5,854 nt of DNA from an uncultured Bacteroidales bacterium. Lineage in GTDB: Bacteria > Bacteroidota > Bacteroidia > Bacteroidales > F082. The position numbers were made by a program, and so were the translations under genes. This document shows, one piece after another, positions 1 to 4,584 of this stretch. The notes below the pieces were generated by a model. That model was not told the origin of the DNA. It worked only from the letters and a program-made list of their open reading frames with translations, and ran no database searches. The DNA lies in contig CALGBV010000241.1 in assembly GCA_937884015.1 (NCBI GenBank), positions 1 to 5,854 on the forward strand, given 5' to 3'. Numbering within the stretch: the stretch's first letter is position 1; each line of letters opens with the position of its first letter.

Positions 1-237
1 GAATAATATGATTTGTGGTCAAAAACGAAAATACAATTAAAACAATTGAGATTGCAAATAGATCAAATTGACCAAATGCAACAGCATTACTTCCAAGAAC
101 ATTTGATACAATACCAGGTTCTTTTACAGATCCTCCAAGACCAATTAACCATTCATGGAATTTATTAAAGCAATTTACATTAAATATTCCTGACCAATCA
201 ATAAATACAAGTACTGTAAAAATACCTGTAATCGAAC
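1..237 (-). other. AT-rich fragment of an unrelated membrane protein, in frame, running off the window
   Basis: The frame continues from the FliI-like piece into sequence unlike any rotary ATPase. After GSITGIFTVLV come FIDWSGIFNV, a loop with NKFHEWLIGLGG, then VLGSNAVAFGQFDLF, and a hydrophobic helix of about 16 residues (LFAISIVLIVFSFLTT) at the edge. GC over 1-205 is about 29% (59 of 205) with mostly A/T-ending codons, against about 50% in the neighbouring segment. The aromatic-rich loop and helix would suit a transporter; an amino acid permease of an AT-rich organism came to mind, but I cannot confirm a family. No start or stop is present. The plus strand shows no credible gene here. Confidence 0.6.
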
Positions 238-421
238 CCGTTTCAAAGTTTCCGCATCTCTCAAGGAGCTTCGGAAGAGAAGCGTAAATCGAAGGAGTGT
301 ACCCTCTGGCAATCGGCGGTTCACCGACGCTGAGACCTATCTCTCTTTCTGCCATACAGAAACGTGTCAGCGAGTCCATCATAAGAAGCACGTCTTTGCC
401 TCTGTCTCGGAAATATTCGGC
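206..421 (-). pseudogene. Fragment of a FliI-family flagellar/type III export ATPase, fused in frame to atpA
   Basis: Codons from about 254 to 324 of the atpA-initiated frame match FliI/SctN export ATPases, not alpha: AEYFRDRGKDVLLMMDSLTR (253-272) contains the Walker B aspartate, followed by MAEREIGLSVGEPP (275-288), ARGYTPSIYASLPKLLER (290-307) and GNFETGSITGIFTVLV (309-324). The GEPPxxRGYTPS and LLERxGN...GSIT strings are characteristic of that family. GC is about 50%, close to the operon, but AGA is used for four of the six arginines, while the atp genes mostly use CGC or CGT. Bacteroidetes normally lack flagella; a flagellated Firmicute donor would fit, but that is a guess. Both ends are lost, so it is not functional alone. 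The borders are fuzzy because the families share sequence at both joins. Confidence 0.85.
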
Positions 422-1177
422 GATGGCGGCGCCAGCGTATGGTGCATAGAACTGCATGGCGGCAGGGTCGGAAGCAGTGGCGGAGACTACGATGGTGTAG
501 TCCATGGCGCCGTTGGCTTCGAGGGTGTTGACCAGATTGGCAACGGTTGAGCCCTTCTGACCTACGGCCACATAGATGCAGTAAATCGGGTCGCCTTTCT
601 TGAAGTTTTCTTTCTGATTGATGATGGTGTCGATGGCAATGGCGGTCTTACCGGTCTGACGGTCGCCGATGATCAGCTCACGCTGTCCGCGGCCGATAGG
701 AATCATGGCGTCGATGGCCTTCAAGCCGGTTTGCAGCGGCTCGTTCACAGGCTGACGGAAGATGACGCCCGGAGCCTTGCGCTCGAGCGGCATCTCGTAG
801 GTCTTGCCTTGGATAGGGCCTTTACCGTCGATTGGGAGACCCAAGCCGTTGACTACGCGGCCCAACATGCCTTCGCCTGCGAGGACGGATGCAATGCGCT
901 GGGTGCGCTTCACGGTTTCGCCTTCCTTGATGCCTTCGGTTGGTCCCAAAAGCACGACACCGACATTGTCTTCTTCCAGATTGAGCACAACGCCCATGGT
1001 GCCGTTCTCAAACTGGACCAGTTCGTTCGACTGAACCTTTTCCAGACCATAGACACGGGCCACGCCGTCGCTCACTTGCAGCACCTTGCCAATCTCCTCA
1101 AACTGAACCTTGCTGCTCAGATGTTGGAGCTGCATTTGCAGGATGCTTGATATTTCACTAGGTTTGATGTCTGACAT
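410..1177 (-). CDS. atpA: ATP synthase F1 subunit alpha, N-terminal half only
   Basis: Alpha forms the F1 hexamer with beta and binds nucleotide at the non-catalytic sites. The start is ATG at 1177 (MSDIKPSEISSIL). Residues 1 to about 95 are the beta-barrel domain (VLQVSDGVARVYGLEKVQSN; GVVLNLEEDNVGVVLLG), followed by the nucleotide domain with RVVNGLGLPIDGKG (107-120) and Walker A GDRQTGKT at 171-178. VGQKGSTVANL (205-215) and the segment ending YAPYAGAAIAEYF (to 256) are also normal alpha. The alpha Walker B region, which should follow with a YDDLSKQAVAYR-type sequence, is replaced by FliI-like sequence. All of the alpha C-terminal domain and the arginine-finger region are missing, where about 500 residues are expected. 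The frame stays open to the window edge, 392 codons in all. As written the gene cannot make a working alpha. Confidence 0.95.
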
Positions 1178-1209
1178 ATATGTTGTTTATTTGTTTATCG
1201 TTTAATTGT
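1178..1209 (-). promoter_or_regulatory. A-rich leader of atpA
   Basis: The 32 bases between the atpH stop and the atpA ATG read, on the coding strand, as near-repeats of ATAAACAA with no Shine-Dalgarno sequence. The plus-strand 11-mer GTTTAATTGTT at 1200-1210 recurs at 2617-2627, upstream of atpE. Bacteroidetes genes commonly use A-rich leaders in place of Shine-Dalgarno sites, so this probably serves translation initiation. Confidence 0.4.
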
Positions 1210-1755
1210 TTATTGCTCGCGTTTCAGTTCCTCTTTTACTCTGTTCAGCTGCCCTGCAACGCTGGCGTCCATGCGGTTGTTCTCGATGTCGAGTGTATAG
1301 CCGCCGATGAGTTTCGGGTCGATGCTGACAGTGGTTTCCACCGTGGCATGGAAAATTTTTTCGACGTATGTCTTGATTTTCTCCAAGGTCTCAGCCGGCA
1401 ATTCCGAAGCGGTCGTGACATGGGTGAGCAGGATGTTCTTGTCGGTACGGTATTTTTCCTGATATTTCAGTGCTATCAGGTACATCTTGCTTTCGCGTCC
1501 TTGTTCAACGACGAATTTAACAAAACCTTTGAGGCAGTCGGGATCCGATTCGCCGATGGCGGCATTGATGAGGCCTACCTTGTCATCATCGCTGATGATG
1601 GGATTGGCCAGGACAGCGTCAAATTGGGCAAGGTTTTGGCCAACGCTAACGGTAAAGTTGCGTAATGCTTCATAAACCGTGTCTTCGCACCGGTTTTCAC
1701 AGGCGAGGTTATAAAGCGCTCTTGCGTATCTGACCGATATCTTTCCGTCGTTCAT
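1210..1755 (-). CDS. atpH: ATP synthase F1 subunit delta (OSCP)
   Basis: Delta caps the F1 head and ties the alpha N-termini to the b stalk. The 181 residues match the usual length. The N-terminal helical domain begins with ISVRYARALYNLA (residues 6-18), and the C-terminal family signature is at about 147-170, starting PKLIGGYTLDIENN and continuing RMDASVAGQL. Residues 50-56 (ANPIISD) match the region of the conserved PxxS/T site. The start ATG at 1755 is two bases after the atpF stop; a GAGG lies eight to eleven bases upstream but is inside the atpF coding end and may be chance. A 32-base A-rich gap separates it from atpA. Confidence 0.96.
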   Translation of the reverse strand: MNDGKISVRYARALYNLACENRCEDTVYEALRNFTVSVGQNLAQFDAVLANPIISDDDKVGLINAAIGESDPDCLKGFVKFVVEQGRESKMYLIALKYQEKYRTDKNILLTHVTTASELPAETLEKIKTYVEKIFHATVETTVSIDPKLIGGYTLDIENNRMDASVAGQLNRVKEELKREQ

Positions 1756-1757
1756 GG

Positions 1758-2261
1758 TTATGCCTCAATATGTTGGTTGTTGTTCTTGAGCAGTTGGTCG
1801 ATGTAATCGCTTTGCGACTTCTTGTCTCCCAGTTCGCGTTGCAGCAGCTTCTCTGCAATGCTGACCGAAAGGGCCACCACTTCGTTTTTCACTTGTGACA
1901 TGGCTTCGGCCTGTTCCTTTTCGATGCGGAGACGGGCATCGGCCACAATCTTTTCGGCTTCGGCACGTGCCTGGGCCTTAGCTTCTTCCATAATCTGATT
2001 CTTAAGCTCTTGGCTTTCCTTCATGATACGGATTTGCTCGGCCTGTGTCTCAGCCATGACTTCTTTTCTCTTTTCCTCAACGCCAGCCAAGGCTTCGTTG
2101 GCTTCCTGCGCTGCTTTGAGTGAGTCGATGATATGCTGGTTGCGCTTGTCGACGGCGTTCATAATCATTGGCCACCCCACCTTGGCAAGGATGACGAAAA
2201 CGATAAGGAACGCGATGAGCATCCATATTATCAGACCACTTTCGGGAAGAAATAAATCCAT
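1758..2261 (-). CDS. atpF: ATP synthase Fo subunit b
   Basis: Subunit b forms the peripheral stalk that holds F1 still against the turning rotor. The 167 residues follow the family plan: a short periplasmic N-terminus, one membrane helix at about residues 9-28, then AKVGWPMIMNAVDKRNQHI leading into a long charged helix (about 36-145) rich in Glu, Lys, Ala and Gln, and the conserved C-terminal motif ALSVSIAEKLLQREL at 130-144, which contacts delta. The start ATG at 2261 is preceded by TTGAAAAA with no Shine-Dalgarno sequence, and it places the helix at the usual distance from the N-terminus. The stop lies two bases before atpH, so translation is probably coupled. Length and layout are normal; only one b-type gene is present, so a homodimer is expected. 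Confidence 0.96.
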   Translation of the reverse strand: MDLFLPESGLIIWMLIAFLIVFVILAKVGWPMIMNAVDKRNQHIIDSLKAAQEANEALAGVEEKRKEVMAETQAEQIRIMKESQELKNQIMEEAKAQARAEAEKIVADARLRIEKEQAEAMSQVKNEVVALSVSIAEKLLQRELGDKKSQSDYIDQLLKNNNQHIEA

Positions 2262-2279
2262 TTTTTCAACATTTTAAAT

Positions 2280-2308
2280 GTCTGGGGCTTGACGGGCAAA
2301 CCCCAGAC
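2280..2308 (-). promoter_or_regulatory. Strong RNA hairpin between atpE and atpF
   Basis: GTCTGGGG (2280-2287) and CCCCAGAC (2301-2308) are perfect 8-base inverted repeats. In the leftward transcript the stem continues with a U-G wobble and UUG pairing CAA, giving about 12 bp closed by the loop CCCGU. It starts about 10 bases after the atpE stop. The next bases are AUUUAAAAUG, too weak a U-run for a strong terminator, and atpF, atpH and atpA must still be made. I favour a partial terminator or a 3' stabilising structure that favours atpE mRNA. The structure is seen directly; the role is inferred. Confidence 0.75.
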
Positions 2309-2318
2309 TGGTTTACAA

Positions 2319-2579
2319 TTAAAGAACAGCCAAAACGCAAACGACGATGGCAAACAGAGTTGCACCTTCGACGAGAGCGCCTGCAATAATCATACTGGAA
2401 CGGATGTCGCCAGCTGCTTCCGGTTGACGGGCGATGGCTTCCATTGCGGATTGACCGATTTTACCGATACCCATAGCTGCACCGATGATTGCGATTGCTG
2501 CACCGATTGCTGCGCCGACTTTTGACAGCGGAGCCAAGTCTGCTACTGCTTGAGCTGCTTGAAGAATGATTGCTAACAT
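2319..2579 (-). CDS. atpE: ATP synthase Fo subunit c, proton type
   Basis: Subunit c forms the rotating proteolipid ring that carries protons through Fo. The 86 residues make a two-helix hairpin: helix 1 about 18-46, the polar loop ARQPEA with R51-Q52-P53, and helix 2 about 60-85. The ion-binding carboxylate is E71 in ALVEGATLF. Aligned to the Na+-binding Ilyobacter ring through the RQP loop, the Gln ligand of helix 1 is I38 here and the Ser after the Glu is G72, so protons are the likely ion. Helix 1 has Ile31 and Ala35 at two of the five places of the classic GxGxGxGxG motif. Gaps with hairpins lie on both sides of the gene, which may help raise its yield relative to the other subunits; that is inference. 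Confidence 0.97.
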   Translation of the reverse strand: MLAIILQAAQAVADLAPLSKVGAAIGAAIAIIGAAMGIGKIGQSAMEAIARQPEAAGDIRSSMIIAGALVEGATLFAIVVCVLAVL

Positions 2580-2787
2580 GATTTTAATGATTTAGTTAAT
2601 TAATGGATTATTGTTTGTTTAATTGTTGACTTGTTGATTTGATGACAACTTGACTGTTGGACTATTAGACCTTTAGATTTTTTTGACTCTATGACGGCCT
2701 TTTTGCGGCCGTCATTCCCGCGAAGGCGGGAATCTCATCTTTATTTTATTATTTGTTGACTTAATTATTGATTAAACATTGCAAGTT
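2580..2787 (-). other. Intergenic spacer between atpB and atpE
   Basis: This 208-base gap is the longest in the operon and I find no credible coding sequence in it. It is AT-rich apart from the GC-rich hairpin pair at 2691-2733. The 9-mer TGTTGACTT occurs at 2624-2632 and 2754-2762 on the plus strand. On the transcribed strand I looked for the Bacteroidetes promoter pattern (TTTG near -33, TAnnTTTG near -7) and saw no convincing match, so read-through from atpB is more likely than a separate atpE promoter. The bases just before the atpE ATG are A/T-rich (TCATTAAAATC) with no Shine-Dalgarno sequence. Confidence 0.75.
2691..2733. repeat. Two adjacent perfect inverted repeats (REP-like) between atpB and atpE
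   Basis: On the plus strand ATGACGGCC (2691-2699) and GGCCGTCAT (2707-2715) form a perfect 9-bp stem with a 7-base loop. Directly overlapping by two bases, ATTCCCGC (2714-2721) and GCGGGAAT (2726-2733) form a perfect 8-bp stem with a 4-base loop. In the atp transcript the ATTCCCGC hairpin comes first, the ATGACGGCC hairpin second. No U-run follows in either direction (the transcript has AGAGUC then A7), so this is not a normal intrinsic terminator. The GTCATTCCCGC...GCGGGAAT core resembles intergenic palindromes that are dispersed in many bacterial genomes; that likeness is from memory. Possible roles are mRNA protection or processing near atpE, or simply a resident repeat. Confidence 0.85.
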
Positions 2788-3939
2788 TTACGCTTCCTTA
2801 GGCTCTTCCTGGGCCAAGCCGATGAAGAGTGAGGACAGCATGGTGAATACGTAGGCCTGGATGTAGGCCACCAGCAGTTCCAATGCGGTCATGAAGACCG
2901 ACATGAAAATGGAGATGACGGAAACGCCAGCTCCAACGCCAGTGCCGTACATGCCGCCGAGGATGAAGATCAGTCCCATCAGCACCATGATGATGATGTG
3001 GCCGGCAAGGATGTTGGCGAACAGACGGACCATCAGGGCGAAAGGCTTGGTGATGGTGGAGATGAGTTCGATGATAGGCATCAGCGGGAAGGCCTTCAGG
3101 AAGATAGGCACATCGGGCCAAAGGATGTCTTTCCAATAGTGCTTGTTGCCGAACACGTTGACGAAGAAATAGGTCAGCAGGGCGAGGACGACCGTAATGG
3201 AAAGGTTGCCTGTGACATTGGCACTGAATGGGAAGAACGGTATCAGACCGAAGATGTTGCTGAAGAAGATGAAGAAGAACACCGTTAATAAATAAGGTGC
3301 AAACTTCTTGTATTTGTCACCATGGATGGAAGGCTTCACGATGCCGTCCAAAACCATGTAGGTGAGCCATTCCACCATGCCTTGGTAACGGGTTGGCGGA
3401 GCCATCGGGTCTTTCTTGTATTTGGCTGCCGCAGGCAGGAAGAATGCCAGCAGGAAGATGCACACGAGGAAGATGCCGAAGGCATTCTTGGTGAACGAAA
3501 TGTCGAACGGACGCACCACTTCGCCGGCGCTGTTGATTTCGACCAGTTTGCCCGGCTTGAAATCGGATGTCATCGGCTCGATGAAGAAATTGTTGTAGGT
3601 CTCGCCGTCTTTCAGTTCGCAGACGTGTTTCGATGAAAAGACGCACCAGCCTTGTTCCTTGCTCTTCACAATGACGGGCAGCCAAACGCAGACAGGCTTG
3701 CCTTTGATTTCGGTGATGTGGAAACAATAGGAATCGCCGGTGTGACCGAAAATGAACGACTTGGCATCGAATTTCTCGCCTTCTTCGGCAGGTGCCTCTT
3801 TTTCGGCAATGGTTTCCGCCAATGCAGGTTCGGCAGCCTCTGGCATCTCGCTGATTGAGTCTTGAGCCATAGCCGGAACCATAAACATCAGCAGCACCGC
3901 TGCCAAAATGTGTCTGATATGTTTAAAGACATTGTTCAT
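2788..3939 (-). CDS. atpB: ATP synthase Fo subunit a with signal peptide and periplasmic extension
   Basis: Subunit a forms the two proton half-channels next to the c-ring. The product is 383 residues, much longer than E. coli a (271). Residues 1-25 look like a cleavable signal peptide ending AMA before Gln26. An acidic linker (about 27-57) and a soluble domain (about 58-150) follow, predicted to be periplasmic and containing four cysteines (C72, C84, C99, C107). The membrane part starts near residue 153. The essential arginine is R305 in LMVRLFANILAGH. The E. coli E219/H245 pair appears swapped as H314/E354, and Q361 in IQAYVFTML matches E. coli Q252. The signal peptide and extension are familiar from Bacteroidetes a subunits. 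The start ATG overlaps the preceding stop. A 208-base gap follows the stop, separating it from atpE. Confidence 0.97.
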   Translation of the reverse strand: MNNVFKHIRHILAAVLLMFMVPAMAQDSISEMPEAAEPALAETIAEKEAPAEEGEKFDAKSFIFGHTGDSYCFHITEIKGKPVCVWLPVIVKSKEQGWCVFSSKHVCELKDGETYNNFFIEPMTSDFKPGKLVEINSAGEVVRPFDISFTKNAFGIFLVCIFLLAFFLPAAAKYKKDPMAPPTRYQGMVEWLTYMVLDGIVKPSIHGDKYKKFAPYLLTVFFFIFFSNIFGLIPFFPFSANVTGNLSITVVLALLTYFFVNVFGNKHYWKDILWPDVPIFLKAFPLMPIIELISTITKPFALMVRLFANILAGHIIIMVLMGLIFILGGMYGTGVGAGVSVISIFMSVFMTALELLVAYIQAYVFTMLSSLFIGLAQEEPKEA

Positions 3940-4340
3940 GCTTTATTACTCTCTTTTTTTGATTGTTTCACATAGTCGGTGTAGATGCAGGTCTCGGTCA
4001 CCAGGGCAATGAGATAGCACACTGCCGTGATGATGAGAAACAACTTGACGCTTTGCTTGACGAAGACCAGATAAAGCACCATCATCACGATGCTGACGAC
4101 AATCTTTATACCTTTGTAAATATAAAGCCAATTCAGTTTGTTGGGGTTGTTGTCGACGTTTTTCTTCATGAGGTTGGCGTAATAGGCGCCGAGAATCATG
4201 TAGATAATCGGTATCATGACCATCCAGCGGTTCCAAATCTCCACTTTGGGCGAAAGCCAGCACAGCAGAATGCCGTCAATCACGAGGCAGAGAAGCAGGA
4301 AAATTGCCAGATATTTGGTTGTCAAGACGTCTTTCTTCAT
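3936..4340 (-). CDS. Four-helix membrane protein in the AtpI-like position of the operon
   Basis: The product is 134 residues, very hydrophobic, with four likely membrane helices at about residues 10-29, 38-56, 77-94 and 98-116, a basic N-terminus (MKKD) and a charged C-terminal tail rich in Lys and Ser. I recognise no catalytic motif. It sits between atpC and atpB and overlaps both by four bases (ATGA at 4340-4337 and at 3939-3936), so its translation is probably coupled to both. Many bacterial atp operons carry a small membrane protein (AtpI, or AtpI with AtpZ/AtpR) just before atpB, linked in some species to c-ring assembly or Mg2+ handling. By position this gene could be the counterpart, but sequence homology to AtpI is not evident by eye, so the role is inference. 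That it is a real gene is well supported by the overlaps and spacing. Confidence 0.9.
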   Translation of the reverse strand: MKKDVLTTKYLAIFLLLCLVIDGILLCWLSPKVEIWNRWMVMIPIIYMILGAYYANLMKKNVDNNPNKLNWLYIYKGIKIVVSIVMMVLYLVFVKQSVKLFLIITAVCYLIALVTETCIYTDYVKQSKKESNKA

Positions 4341-4576
4341 AGTTCTGCACAGACTATCAATGTGTTGTCATGTTGTTCGGCAAAACCGCCCTTGATGACG
4401 AATTCCTGGTTCTCTCCCTGTTCGTCGGTCAGCGTCACCTTGCCTGCTTCGAGGATGGCGACGATAGGGGCGTGGTGGTCGAGTAGGGTGAAGGGACCCA
4501 TTTTGCTGGGCACCGTTACCGACTTGACTTCGCCCGAAAACAGTTTCGATGAGGGAGAAATGATTTCGACTTTCAT
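4337..4576 (-). CDS. atpC: ATP synthase F1 subunit epsilon, short single-domain form
   Basis: Epsilon is part of the central stalk that links gamma to the c-ring. The 79 residues correspond to the N-terminal beta-sandwich domain only: it begins MKVEIISPSSKLFSGEV, has the family motif GPFTLLDHHAPIVAIL at residues 27-42 and GGFAE at 63-67. E. coli epsilon is about 139 residues and has a C-terminal pair of helices that can inhibit ATP hydrolysis; that domain is absent here. The stop TGA overlaps the next gene's ATG (ATGA at 4340-4337), so this is the natural end and not a frameshift. Short epsilon subunits are usual in Bacteroidetes. The start is the ATG at 4576, 8 bases after the atpD stop; I see no clear Shine-Dalgarno sequence. 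Confidence 0.95.
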   Translation of the reverse strand: MKVEIISPSSKLFSGEVKSVTVPSKMGPFTLLDHHAPIVAILEAGKVTLTDEQGENQEFVIKGGFAEQHDNTLIVCAEL

Positions 4577-4584
4577 GGCGCAGT

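Noticed and set aside
731..1150. 139-codon plus-strand open frame opposite atpA
   Set aside because: The atpA frame on the other strand has clear motifs throughout; this is its antisense shadow.
1180..1665. 161-codon plus-strand open frame opposite atpH
   Set aside because: Antisense shadow of atpH, with no start context or recognisable domain.
2319..2579. Sodium-type c-ring
   Set aside because: The Gln ligand of helix 1 and the Ser following the ion-binding Glu are absent (I38 and G72).
2580..2690. Internal promoter for atpE
   Set aside because: No TAnnTTTG-type -7 element with a suitable -33 element was found on the minus strand; AT-richness alone is not evidence.
2691..2733. Intrinsic terminator after atpB
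   Set aside because: The stems are good but no U-run follows on the transcribed strand (an A-run does), and terminating here would cut off c, b, delta and alpha.
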